Positions 24,201-36,374 of a DNA stretch of 64,000 bases are shown piece after piece. The DNA is taken from the NCBI RefSeq assembly GCF_029227915.1, contig NC_079875.1, positions 6,634,001 through 6,698,000 of the forward strand. Reading direction: 5' to 3'. The notes beneath the pieces are model-generated. The model did no database searches. It was not told the origin of the DNA and worked only from the letters and a program-made list of their open reading frames with translations. This stretch comes from Hydractinia symbiolongicarpus (taxonomy: Eukaryota; Cnidaria; Hydrozoa; Anthoathecata; Hydractiniidae). The position numbers were made by a program, and so were the translations under genes. The stretch's first letter is position 1; the number at the start of each line of letters is the position of its first letter.

Positions 24201-26778
24201 CAACCGCAGGCTTTTTTTTCTTCATATATTTGACCCAGGAGGATAGAAATAGAAATTTCTATCCTCATAGATTTGACAGGGAAACAAAGATTACACAGAT
24301 ATAAAAAATATACCAGGGAGTTGGGAACAAGCTTACTTTAAAACAATTTTATTGTCTTAATGCCCATATTAAGTTGAAACCTTTCACGTTATTAAACTTT
24401 TTAAATATTGTTTCTTATGGATAAGATAGATATTCTGATCAGGAGTTGCTTTTTGATATTCAACAATCTGAGAAGATGAGGAGAGAGGGGTGATCATTTT
24501 TACCTGATCTTATACCAAGCGAATAAAATCCACACTAGAATATTATTGTTTTTAAGAAAATGAAAATCGACCTAGGTGGGGAAGGTTCTGACAATAGCAA
24601 CGATGTAAGACTGCGTTCTCCATATTTCTGTATTTTTTTAATATTGCTAATTTGAAAGTGTTCACTAAACTTCCAACTGTATTTAAAGAGGGGTGAATCG
24701 ACACGATACAATAGACATTCCACAAATCATTCTCATCCCCAGTTTGGTTGCCTGATGTCAAAGCCGTTAGCGCTTACTTGGCGGCTATCAAGACTACGCC
24801 GCCGGCCCTCGATGTCAAAAAAGGCAAGAAATCCTGGGGATGTCAAGAATTTTTTACACTTACTTCATCGTGGAAATCTTCAATACCTTCACTTGTCTCG
24901 TGTGAACGAGTGTAGATCATCACGTCACCATGCCAACGCCCTCTACAAAAAACAGTCAATATTAGCCAATCGTTGTCGAAAGATGGCAATACGAAAATAG
25001 TTCTAACGACATTTTGAATTATCAGCATAGCAACCATTGTTTGAAATGTATATATGGGAAACTATCATTTTGTATCAAACACGATAAATAAAATGTTGAA
25101 ACTTTAATAAGTACCTAGATACAGTTAAGCTTTGACAGTAAGATATATTTAGCGTTAGTTCGAGTAATGTTTTTTGTCTCACTCACCTGTATACTGTTCC
25201 TTTTGAACTCGATGCTTCAGGTTCTCCAAGTTCAATATTTTCAAATGGTATTGTCCATTCGTAAAAGGATTTAGGCTAAATAAATAAATAAATAAATAAC
25301 AGTGTTCCGTAAAATACACAAAGTAACCTATTAACATCATCTCCTTGCGTAAACAATGAAAGAGGAAGTATTGTGACTTCAAAATTTTCAATTGAGTAGA
25401 TAGAAAACAGGCCGAAGTTCCGCTTTTGTTATAATAACCGCCCTTTTTACGAAGACTTTTCTCTGTTGAGCGCACCCTGCGCGCTAAATGAAGTTACAAT
25501 GAAACTCACCCTTTGGTCGTCCGAACTTTCATTTATCCTAAAAGAAAACACTAAATTTAAAGAAAAAAATAAAATAAAAATTTTCGTGTAAGGTAGACTT
25601 ATTTTTGGTTTGTGTTCCTACTTAAACGCAATTGACCATATCGATCGACGTCGATATTTATCAAGTGCAAAAGTAGGATTGCTTTTACTTTTTTCAATCG
25701 ATTTAAATTCGTTAAAGTAGGAACCCGCTTAATCGTGCACGTGTCTGTTTGTGTGTTAGTATATTCTCTCCTTAGAATTTTCACGAACATGCTCCACACT
25801 GATATTCAGGACCAGTGCGAATACACACTTTTTTCGTAAACAACAATTCGTTTATAGCACTGAAGTTTGAAAAAAAAGGTAAGATTTAAACAAGTAGATT
25901 TGATCAAAATTTTAAAACAAACTGCAACGCCACTCAAAAAACAGTTCTGGTTTTCCACTTAAGATAGAGTGACGTCCTCGCAGAAAGGGACGTCAAATAT
26001 GTAGAAAAAGACGTCAAATATGTAGAAAAAGATAAATTTGCATGATAATGATATCATTCGAATTTATACGCAGTTACGTTAAACAAAATTAATGGTTAGA
26101 TCATTATGATAATGAACACGTTATGCATCGAATTGCCGTATAAGAAACAATAGTGTGTGTGACCACACCGCTTTTTTCCAAACAAAAAAAAATAAAAAAT
26201 TGAAATACATAATAAACAAATCTGTTCAGTTACCTTGGTGATACTTGCTGCTTGCCTGTAAAATGTTCGCGGGATAAACGTTGCTTCAAATCATGACTTC
26301 TTTGAATCGAAGGCGATAAAAAGTGTCCTCTTAAAGAGTTTGACTCTCTTCGAAGTCCACTTACGGTATTTACACTATTAAATGTTTCAGTGCGGTTTTT
26401 TCCATTTAACTTTTTACAAAGAGATAAAGTGTTCCGTAATTTATCACAAGATGTCGTGGGCGGTAAGGTGGGGCGGTTGGGTGATTGCAAACTACTCATA
26501 CTTCCAGTATGCTCAATTTGAAATTTCACAATCTTCTTCTTTTTTGTTTTTTTCCGTTTGTCTTTTCGTAGTTTACTTCCACAATCGTGGTTGCACTTAC
26601 AATTAAAAAATTTATTATCGTTCATTTTGTTAAGCTCTGTAATGTTTTTATGTTTATTACTGTATGTGTGGCACGTACAGGTGCATCTCCCTTTATGTGG
26701 TTTGTTAACTTGTTGTCTCTGCTTTTGGAAAAGAGCTACCAACATGGTAGCACATGTAGTCATTGATTTATCCGACAT
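21227..26778 (-). CDS. KSR: Kinase suppressor of Ras (KSR)-like pseudokinase, 10 exons
   Basis: KSR scaffolds RAF, MEK and ERK. Exons: 26234-26778, 25510-25537, 25187-25275, 24864-24942, 24067-24155, 23346-23567, 22719-22853, 22202-22331, 21801-21890 and 21227-21355; the sum is 1536 nt (511 aa) with consistent phases. KSR-specific text: EWTIPFENIELGEP, YRGRWHGDV, RHENVVLFMGAC, AQGMGYLHAKGI, YLSPQ, SDVFAYGTLLYEIFLGRYPF and CWSNSENNRPEF. The C-terminal exon (LQKKLSLSDSG...RWKKSC) recalls the KSR tail. Oddities: the glycine loop is GEPEASSSKG, the VAIK/VAIR position reads VMIYT, and the HRD region reads ITLGKLCSRN with no catalytic Asp; DFG reads DYT. The first exon encodes Cys-rich CTCTCHTY/CNHDCG and a basic KKTKKKKIVK patch. 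The N-terminal CA1 and C1 domains of vertebrate KSR are not seen; the first exon may instead be internal (acceptor possible at 26812). Confidence 0.82.
21675..21770. repeat. Hairpin MITE, CAACCTCGTCCC family, copy near a KSR exon
   Basis: The left end CCTCGTCCCTGGGCTCTCTT and the right end AGAGCAATGGGTACGAGG pair with each other. It lies in the KSR intron between the last two exons, about 30 bases from the donor of exon 21801-21890. Confidence 0.6.
23635..23728. repeat. Hairpin MITE with a near-perfect 70-bp fold-back
   Basis: Starts CAACCTCGTTCCCAGG and ends CGGTTG. The core is a long palindrome: GCATCTTGTATC at 23651-23662 pairs with 23712-23723, and TGACCCCGGGACGGC at 23668-23682 pairs exactly with 23692-23706, with a 9-base loop. 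It sits in the KSR intron between exons 23346-23567 and 24067-24155. Confidence 0.85.
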
Positions 26779-29700
26779 CTTTAATGTTGCAATGACGTTA
26801 TACACTATTTTTCTAGAAAATAAAATCCACAGTATTAGCTTTACTTATCAACTTGTACTCAGGCTTCTTTTTGACATTAGGCAAAATAGATAAAGAACCG
26901 TTTTTAGTTTCCCCTCTCCTAGGAAAACAAAAAGCCTTCGGGACAAGATTTTCTACTCCTAAGCTATTCCTTCTGTAAGGCTTAACGCAAGTAACAAGAA
27001 ATGTAAATTAAAGATTTTCTTTTCTTTGATATGAGCTTAACCTGATCGATCAAATACTGAATCTTTCAAAAGACTGATTTAAAATTATCAAATACCAACC
27101 TTGTTCTTAGGACTCTCTTTTTAAGGACAGATTTTTAGTCCAAAATAACCTGGTTTGTAAGACTCTCTAATCAGCAATAAAGCTGCATACTCATAACGTG
27201 TTTTGCAAAAATACAATTTAAAAAAAAAATAAAAAAAATGCAAGCTTAAAAATGAATACCTACTGTATGTTTTTTTTTGTTTCTTTTTTTACTTTAAAGA
27301 AAATTAAATAAAATAAGTAAAAAATAGCTCGAAAAACACAAACTCATGTCGAAGAAGCTTTTTCCTTTCCATCCTTTTGCTCGTCAGAAAAATCCTGTTA
27401 AATTTAAAGACCTATATATATTCCATATATTAAAATTTCTTGTTCGTGAACCAACACCCTTACTGTCGCCAGAGCTGCAAAATTGCTACTTATGCCATTG
27501 TTGTTAAAATTATATTTAAATGTTTTTTATTTCTTTTATATCGCCGTGTGCTTTCTTTTACTTCTTCATTGCTGCAAATTCAAGCAAACTGCAAGCTCTG
27601 CGACAGATTCATCATTGGAGCTCTAGTCTCAATATTTGTGCACTCTGGCTTTGATAGTTTTTTGTACGCAAAGTATCATCGTTTGGAAAGAAATGATAGC
27701 ATTGAATGGACCTCAAAGAAGGAGAGTGTAATGTTTTCTTTTTCTTTTCTTTTCTGCACCTGTTGTTGGCAAAAAAATATTTTTGTTTTCTTAATTTCTA
27801 TTTTGACGATGTTATTCGAAATAGTATGTAATAACAAATAAAGCAATACATAATATATATCGCTTTTGTTTTCTATTGTTCCTCGTTATAGTACTTCTGA
27901 AGTGCGTCTTCTTCTTATTAAAGCGCAATCGGGTTGAAAAGGGAAACAATACGCTTTCGCCGACAATCATAAAATTAGTTTTTCTGTATTTCTATTTCAC
28001 TTGGTATTCTATGTTTAAATTTGTTCAGTTTTTTTTATTGTTCTTAATTTACATTTTTTTGATAATTTTAATACAGTATGATATTAAGTGCAAATTTAAA
28101 GATTGTTAAACACTTAAGAATATAGTTTATAAGAATATAAAGGCTCGAGTATGTTACAATTTAAAAATACAGTTGATGAGAATCAACCTTATTTTATATA
28201 GAATTAATTTTCGCGGGAAATTTTTCAAAAAATAAAATTATTTTTCCCTAAGTTAGCAAGTCTAATAATTCGCAAGAATAAAAATTTTATGAATTTTTGA
28301 GCCGAAAAATGAATTTAAAGAAAAAAATTCGTTAAATAGGTAAAAAAAAATAGAGAAGAGACTGGCATACACATTCAATTTGATGATAGATAATATTTGT
28401 TGACATTTTTTGCAAGAATTATTTTCTTTTTTGCCCGTGTAAGTATCCCCTATATTAAAAACGTCGATTAAAAATCGTGAAAACGTCCCTGGTAACGAGG
28501 ATGGTAAGAGTTCTAGTATTGGAATGTTAAAATTTGATTGTAGCTGTATAATAACGTATAACATATCCTGCATAGTATATAGCAGTATCCCAAAATTCAA
28601 ATGCTTCCCGACCAAAACCCCTATTTGATTGTTTTTCTAAAATACTGTGTGTTAATCGAGCAAAACTTTCTTTTTTGTCACTGTCCTCGATACTTTTGTC
28701 TCACAAAGTTTTATTCGATAACCTTGTAACTAAGTTTTTTTAAGGCTTTAAAAATTCATTAATAAGAAATAACCCTAACCTAATTTGTACCGAGCATAAC
28801 AGCCTGTATTTTTATTCCAAAGAAATACAACATAAAAATCTCCTTTGTAATCAACAAAATACATGTTTTTTTTAAAAAAGGTCTAAATTTCAGCTAAGAC
28901 TTGATGATCTATTTTTTAATACTTTTCAACCTTATAATAATCTTATTTTTATAATGTTCTTTTGTGTGTTGCTCTAAAAAATAGTAAAATATATGGTCAC
29001 ACTTGCGATCATGATAAATATTTTAAGACTGAAACAAAATAATGATGTTAAAGCTAGCAGAATATACTTTTTACCCATCCAGGTTGAAGTTAATTTCTTT
29101 GTAAAAACGTACATATGTGTAGCAACACAAAGGGAATAAATAGCTGTTTTTTTTAAAAAAAACTTTTCTCAGTAGTCCTGTACTCGCATTTTATTTCTAT
29201 GGAGGCATACAGACTGAGTACGTTAAGTTTTGAGAAATTCTTAGCCTCAACGTTCTTGCAAACAAAGTTCTTATAAAAAGATAGTTCCGCTTCATAACGA
29301 ATTAAAACAAAAACACAGTAGATGCACTGAGGAGCAGACAGATAGATAGATAAATACCCTTCATATCTCATTTGTTCGCGTATACATCATACATGCTTCA
29401 TCAGCTAGTTTTTATAATCAAAAGCAGGCAACAATTTTTTTCTTTTCTTCTTCAAAAGATCTTAAATCGTTAAAAATGAACATAAATGTCAAAGTGATAA
29501 TGTTCCAGAGAACACTTGCGTGCACAATTAAAAAATGTTCGATTTCACAACAGAACAAAAGAATAATAACAAAGCGACCAATAGAACAATAGGAATGAAC
29601 AATAGAATCATTCATTGGAATAAAATATGTTAAATAGTTTTGGAACAATACGAACAAAAGAAAATTGATTTTAAAGAACAAGAAAACGATAAAATATTCC

Positions 29701-31240
29701 ATGCGTTAAAAGCGGTAACTTTTATATTTGCAAATCATGTCTTCTTTTTATATATCATTTATTTATTATCTTTCGCGATTTTCTTTTTGTACTTTACAAA
29801 TATTAATCATCTTTCGAATTTAAATTATTACTAACATCTAATACATAACTATCAATCTACTTATAAGATATTATAAGCTATTACCTAAACTGGGTTTATG
29901 GGCTGGTAAATAATGATCACCCTCTATCGTAGTGGTTTTTATTCCATCTAACATGAAGTTAGTTAAAAAGAATCATCTAAGGAGGTGTTCGTTGCTGCGT
30001 CATGCAGGTGCTAGAAAATTAAACAGAAACTGCTTAAAATACATGATAGGGATTATATCGTTTTTGTGTAGGAATCCTCTCCATAGAATTAGCAGGCCCT
30101 AATATCCTGAAATGTAAAATTACTTTAGGTATCATACCCAACTTAAATTCCACTAATTTAAATTCTTCATTGTTCACGTCTAAATATTATCATTCTTGCC
30201 AATGTCAGAGCCGCTATCTCTTCTTGCCTGCTAAGGCAAGAAACTCTGGAGACGAGGTTGCACAAGGGCATCTTTCTGACTTCGAAACGATGATAGGTAA
30301 GGGGCCCCTGGAACGAGGTTGATAAGTTTTTGTGTTTTACATACCGTAATTTTTAATGGTAATCAAACTTATCAAATCAAACAAAAATAAGCTTTTGAGG
30401 TAATTACAAATTTTTACTGCATACAAGCAAGCAAAATCAAACAACCTCGTCCCCAGTGGTTCTTGTTTGTTTGGCATCGAGGCCGGCGGCAAAGAAACTT
30501 GTTAACCGTTAATTAAGAATTTATGACACTCAGTGTAAATTAGGTTTTTTAGTGTTTTGTTTGATTTGATTTTTACAAATGTATTGGTATATTTGACACG
30601 CATACCTGTTCTTATGTAAGTTTGTGGCAGCAGTTTCAGTAGTTTTTTTTGAACCTCTTTCAGGACGACGGAAATTATTTTTCTTTATTTTTTTTGCTAT
30701 TTTTATTTAGTTCAATTTTAGGTTCATTCTAAAGCTCTTTATCTATAGGCCAAAGTCCGAATACGAGATGCGGCTATTTCATTGATAACTGTACCATTAC
30801 GAACAGAATCCTTGGTAAAATAATAACAAAAATAAAAATGTCTCCTGCAGAACTTAATTTGACCTGTTTGACTTGTGAATCAACCTTACAAATGACCCTT
30901 ACAAATGACCTCAGCATAATTTGTAACCTTATGTGTAAATATCAAACACAAACACCAAGCGCAAAATATAGTAGAAATAAGAATCGTTTTCCCATAAGAT
31001 AACTGAAGATTATTATTTTAAGAGACTGGGGACGAAGTTATAAAACAATCTCTGTATCTACTCTCTTATTGTCTGAAAAATAGAAATAATGGGAACAAGT
31101 TTGCTTTTTCTTGACATCTTCGAAGCAAATTGCAAATTTTACAACCTACATTTTCCGCATGCGTGCCCCAGCATTCTCGTTTGTATTATAAATATTATTT
31201 CGATTTTGCTGTTTAGTGTTTAAACTATTACAGATTAATC

Positions 31241-31430
31241 CAACCTCATCCCCAGGACTATTTGCTTTTCATCTGCGCTGCGCTTTCTGGTGGTATCCTT
31301 CTTCCACAGAGTAAAATAAAATCATGTTGGATATTCATTTATTTCATCAAGTCTAGTTAGTAAAGCAGCAACAAGACCGTCGTTCCCGTCAGAATATCAT
31401 AGGCGTAGAAAAGCCCTGGGGACGAGGTTG
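31241..31430. repeat. Hairpin MITE, CAACCTCGTCCC family (190 bp copy)
   Basis: Left end CAACCTCATCCCCAGGA and right end CCCTGGGGACGAGGTTG are inverted copies. The interior is unpaired. This is one of the larger members of the family in this window. Confidence 0.75.
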
Positions 31431-32396
31431 AACCAGGATTGTTTTTTAAAAAATATTATGTTTATCAAATAGAATTCTGTACAGTTTGTTCCGTATTTAT
31501 AACAAAATTCTTGGAGAGATTATTTCTAATTTCAACAAACAAAATTTATGACAATGTACAATGTCGTTCCCAGTTTTTTTAGTATCGAGATCCTTCTGTA
31601 TTTGCATGCATTGGTTGTCTTCATAACAAAAGGGCTGAGTGACCTGTTTGTAGCCATGGCAATTTTCTCGTTCCAGTATAAAAAGAGAGACAACAGGATC
31701 TGGAAACGATAAGTATCCTTTTTGTAATTAAGATTGTGATACAGAAAGGAGTTGAATTTATATTCAAAATTTTGCAGAGTTTGAATATATATTCTTTGTT
31801 TATTTTCTTACTAACATAGTTTTTTGATTTCCCTCTTTAATTTCTACTTCCATTCACCTGAACTATATACTTCATACCCTTCGATGAGCTATATTTCTAG
31901 CTGGTAGTCAAATACTACAAAAAGATAATGATGAAGATTTTTAAATTAAGCGAGTATAAAAGTTTTGTTGAGTGTGTCAAGATAGGTGCTTATAGTTCGA
32001 CGACATCGCCTGAAGATTCTGGCAGTCAAGCTTACATGTGACGTTATACTATTCTGAGTAATTAAAACTTCTGAAGTTATAATATTTCTACAGATATAAA
32101 CTTCTGGACAACTAATGATATCGACTTGAATACTTCGTATCACTTTTGCTACGTAAAACTAACATTTAAAAATGTTTCTAATTTATTTTATCATTTTTAT
32201 TATTGTTATTTATTCAGAATAGGTTCTTCAGTTCTATTAGTGCTTTCACCAATAAGGGTCCTGAGAAGGAGTCCTAGTGCATTGAAAGCTCCCTTTTGCG
32301 CTACAAAATTCGTATGAAGCCATCAACTGCTGAACTAGACAACTGCCGAAGACTTCAATCCTATTCTCGTGATGAACGCTAAGCGAAAAGAATCAA

Positions 32397-32505
32397 TTCC
32401 CACTTTTTATAGTCTCTGGAGTGATCCGGACGTTGATCGAATCCATGACTACTTCATTGTGAGCGAACGCTTAACCACAAGGCGACCAGCTGGTTAAAGT
32501 TTTTT
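32397..32505 (-). mobile_element. tRNA-derived SINE copy, minus orientation
   Basis: On the minus strand it reads GGTCGCCTTGTGGTTAAGCG (box A-like), then GGATTCGATC (box B-like), and ends in AGAGACTATAAAAAGTG. It faces the plus-strand copy at 32522, forming a head-to-head pair. Confidence 0.6.
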
Positions 32506-32521
32506 AAATCAGTCCGGAATC

Positions 32522-32700
32522 ACCGACTGGTGGCCTTGTGATAGAACGTTCAGCTCCAGTGTAAAAGGTCTTGGTTTAAAACCCCGGCTGAGTCATGCTA
32601 GAGACTATAAAAGGTCTTCCGTAGCTCAAATGGGACTTTGCAGGACTCTCATTGGTAACAGTTCTATTAGAAACTGAAGAGGCTTAAAAATAAATAAATT
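32522..32700 (+). mobile_element. tRNA-derived SINE copy, plus orientation
   Basis: Reads GACTGGTGGCCTTGTGATAG (box A-like), GGTTTAAAACCCCGG (box B-like), then AGAGACTATAAAAGG and GTAGCTCAAATGGGACT, the last also present in the SINE at 18815. It may be able to fold with the opposite copy immediately to its left. Confidence 0.6.
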
Positions 32701-33206
32701 TCAGTGTAGTTTGACATGAACGTGTAATAATATGTTCTAATGGGTAGCTGGTACGTGCTCCTACAAGCAGAAACGTCTAATTATACCATTCTTAAGCCTT
32801 AGACCTTTTTGCCGACAATTTGTCGTCTTTGGACCCTATTTCTAGGCACCTACTGTCGCAACATTGACAAAGTTGAGCATTACTGAATTAAAAATTTCCT
32901 TTTGTTAGATCGATTTAAAAAAAGAAATGGTATGCAGAAAGTGTCTATTTTGATCAAGTTTAGTTGGTCAAACAAATTTTGTTCAAGTGGCTACTATTGG
33001 TACGACTAAAATTTATCCCAAACTTTTTTTGCAACAGTTTTACCAAGCTCGACCTCAGCACCTTTTACAAAAATGGTGACTTAGGTGATAGCAGTCCCGA
33101 AAAAGTCGGTAACATCAACGGAAGGCGTTTAAACGTTACAAAAATTTCTAAAAGTTCATTCCATGTTTCTTACTAAGCTAACAAAAAATTGAGATCGTAT
33201 ACAACA

Positions 33207-33961
33207 AACGTACAAGTAGTAGGCAAGGAAAAATGCGTTTAACCCTTAGATTCCAAAGTTCGACAATTGGTGTCACACCCTCACTCACTCGTACTGAAGA
33301 GAGAGTGTTTAGTTGTAAAAATATAAATACTTGAAGTTTTTAACATTTGAACCATCTGATTCTTAATATTTATTAATTCGTTTAAATTTTGAATGACCTC
33401 TTTTTGGAGATGCAGAATTTGGGCAATTCTCATAACATTTCGACGAATAATTTCGGCACCGTAATATTGACACGCAGCCAGAAAAAAATCTCATTTCTTA
33501 CGTCGGTCAGGAAAATTCGTTTCATACGGCCGACAGACAGGCTATTCTCTTACTTTCGACAAGCAAAGCTCGCTGTTAGGCATTTTCAAGAAGACTAAGA
33601 TTTTGTGTTTTAAAAAATCAAGCTTTCTCGTGCATCATTTCCAACATGTTCATGGATTCTTACTACCATTATTATTCTGATATACTTAAGATAAAAAAAG
33701 TAAGATTTAAAATTTGGAAAAGCAAACGTTACACCTACAATATACTGACACCCTTATTTTATTATTTCTTCGTATCCCAGAATTTCCTTGTCGTTATAAC
33801 ATGTTTTGTGCGATGACTATTTTGGTTAATATCAAAACAAAGAGCAGTATTAAACCCATAAACAGATTTATTTTTTTTGATTATTATTTACATCAGTTTT
33901 TGCAACATATTTTCTTTGCTTAGAACACAATTTTAACTTTTGATCTACACATTTGCACAGG

Positions 33962-34030
<69 letters not shown>

Positions 34031-35128
34031 AACAAAAACAACAACGACAACAACAACAATAACAATAACAAGACTTTACTGAAACGTAAACAATGCATTT
34101 CTTCCTCCTCTTCAGAAAGACATACAGTTAATTAGAACTAGCTAAACCTATTAATCCGTTATTTACAAAACGGGGGTAGGCAAACTTCTGAAGCTCTTCT
34201 CCATAGAGTGTAAAAATACGTCTCAGGGAATTGTGAGTGCGAATCGAAGCATGTCAAATGTTTGTGGTGACACAACTTCATCGCAAGATCTCAGTTCAAA
34301 CTTGAACAAACATTAAAATACATGCACCTAAATATCTCTAAACAAAATAATTTTCTTTTATTCGTATATTTATTTTATTTATTCATTTTTACTTATAATT
34401 ATTATATATATACTCGTTAAGCATATTGAGTTTGTTTTTATCTAAATGAAAGGCTATTATCACTCTTTTTGGAATATTATTCTTGGCAGCTAAAGGTGCT
34501 TTAACACAAAGTCACTACGATGGAGTAAAGTGGAGACCAACAAGTTTACCAAAACAACATGACAGATGTTAGCAACAACAAAATCTGGATTGATAACAAA
34601 TTTCTCGTATGGAATCTATTGGAAGATGAGTTTTGAAAGTCTTGCTTTTGTGGTCGCTCTTCTCTGCAAAAATTATCGTGCTTAAATCGTACCTTACGAC
34701 AAAAACGATCATGCACGTACTTTCCATCACATTCACACGTTTTAAGGTTAAACCCTAAAGGATGTTCATGAAGTTCTCTTCGTGCGTTAATACAGGAAGC
34801 ATTGCACGTGTCACTAAATATCAGATCTCTGCACGAGTCGAACCAGTTCCCATATAATTGGTGGCAAGATTTATCGTCCATGCAATCTCTCAGATGCTTT
34901 GTGCAGCTAACTTTCATGTCTTCATCTACTGAAGCATTCATGCAGCGCTTAAAACGCGCTCGAAATATATGACAAGGTACATCCTGTCCACAATCACAAT
35001 TAATATATTTCTGCCCCATTCTATCAACTAAGGCTTGAGTCAAAACCTCTTGACATCGTGAGGTACAAACTGGAAATGTCTCACCCTCTACGAGCAGTCT
35101 AATGCAATGTTTTTTGACCTCTTGGGAC
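33207..35128. repeat. 1.92 kb segmental duplication, copy 1
   Basis: Base-for-base the same as 35548-37472 wherever compared, apart from one CAA unit fewer. Left limit: shared sequence starts AACGTACAAGTAGTAGGCAA. Right limit: the identity ends at CCTCTTGGGAC. It carries the truncated GAS1-like gene and a (CAA)n tract. Confidence 0.95.
33962..34067. repeat. (CAA)n microsatellite, copy 1
   Basis: About 23 near-perfect CAA units followed by interrupted units with ATAACAA and ACGACAA. The open frames of poly-Asn (+) and poly-Leu (-) here are repeat artefacts. The second copy at 36302-36411 is one unit longer. Confidence 0.95.
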
Positions 35129-35132
35129 GTTT
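34546..35132 (-). pseudogene. 5'-truncated copy of the GAS1-like gene
   Basis: Encodes the same protein as residues 46-234 of the complete gene at 36890-37594 but is cut off at 35128, where the duplication ends. Just upstream the frame runs into a stop (TAACAAACG read on the minus strand), so the signal peptide and first three cysteines are gone. The first internal ATG would give 165 residues without a secretion signal. The remaining frame is intact, which agrees with a recent origin. Confidence 0.82.
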
Positions 35133-35541
35133 GTTACATGTCTTTATATTGCATAATATAAGAACCGTCCCAAACGTCTTATTTTCATGGCTTGTCGCCA
35201 AGGTCATTGTAGCTCGAAGTATCATTTAAAACTATGCCAATAAAAATTTACCCCCTTAGTCCCCAGGATTTGTTGCCTGATGCCAAATCCCCAAGGACTT
35301 ACTTAATGGCTAAATGTACAGTAGGATGGAGACAAGGTTGCAATTCCATCTATGCAAAAGTAGCGCAGAATTTCTTATTCCGCCTACACTATTGAGTTTT
35401 CACCGCCCTCACGCTAACCTTTCCTACAACGACACGCTCTGACTCTAATTTGAAAATAAGTTCACAAAGTCAGCGTTTATCGGAACACTTGTTTAAGATC
35501 TATTGATTAGGTTCCTTGTAAAAAAGACTTTACCAAGATAA
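35133..35541. repeat. 409-bp block, inverted copy of 37861-38269
   Basis: Reads as the reverse complement of 37861-38269 over its whole length. It contains a degenerate member of the hairpin family (CCTTAGTCCCCAGG to GGAGACAAGGTTG). It lies exactly between the two copies of the 1.92 kb duplication. Confidence 0.93.
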
Positions 35542-35547
35542 ACGTAC

Positions 35548-36302
35548 AACGTACAAGTAGTAGGCAAGGAAAAATGCGTTTAACCCTTAGATTCCAAAGT
35601 TCGACAATTGGTGTCACACCCTCACTCACTCGTACTGAAGAGAGAGTGTTTAGTTGTAAAAATATAAATACTTGAAGTTTTTAACATTTGAACCATCTGA
35701 TTCTTAATATTTATTAATTCGTTTAAATTTTGAATGACCTCTTTTTGGAGATGCAGAATTTGGGCAATTCTCATAACATTTCGACGAATAATTTCGGCAC
35801 CGTAATATTGACACGCAGCCAGAAAAAAATCTCATTTCTTACGTCGGTCAGGAAAATTCGTTTCATACGGCCGACAGACAGGCTATTCTCTTACTTTCGA
35901 CAAGCAAAGCTCGCTGTTAGGCATTTTCAAGAAGACTAAGATTTTGTGTTTTAAAAAATCAAGCTTTCTCGTGCATCATTTCCAACATGTTCATGGATTC
36001 TTACTACCATTATTATTCTGATATACTTAAGATAAAAAAAGTAAGATTTAAAATTTGGAAAAGCAAACGTTACACCTACAATATACTGACACCCTTATTT
36101 TATTATTTCTTCGTATCCCAGAATTTCCTTGTCGTTATAACATGTTTTGTGCGATGACTATTTTGGTTAATATCAAAACAAAGAGCAGTATTAAACCCAT
36201 AAACAGATTTATTTTTTTTGATTATTATTTACATCAGTTTTTGCAACATATTTTCTTTGCTTAGAACACAATTTTAACTTTTGATCTACACATTTGCACA
36301 GG

Positions 36303-36374
<72 letters not shown>

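Larger units (their letters stand above)
26813..33206. other. 6.4 kb without a recognised gene
   Basis: Low-complexity AT-rich sequence with scattered pieces of the CAACCTCGTCCCCAGGG family (GAGACGAGGTTG near 30250, GGAACGAGGTTG near 30309, AACCTCGTCCCCAG near 30442, and a copy at 31241-31430) and two SINEs near 32.4-32.7 kb. Minus-strand stretches up to 117 codons (28262-28615) show no family similarity. If KSR has more 5' exons they would lie here, but none was recognised. Confidence 0.45.

Noticed and set aside
27440-27841. 133-codon plus-strand frame, Phe/Leu-rich
   Set aside because: Composition follows the local T-rich sequence; no domain, signal or splice support was seen.
33868-34135. 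Poly-Leu and poly-Asn open frames (also at 36209-36479)
   Set aside because: Produced by the (CAA)n microsatellite; no conserved flanking coding sequence.
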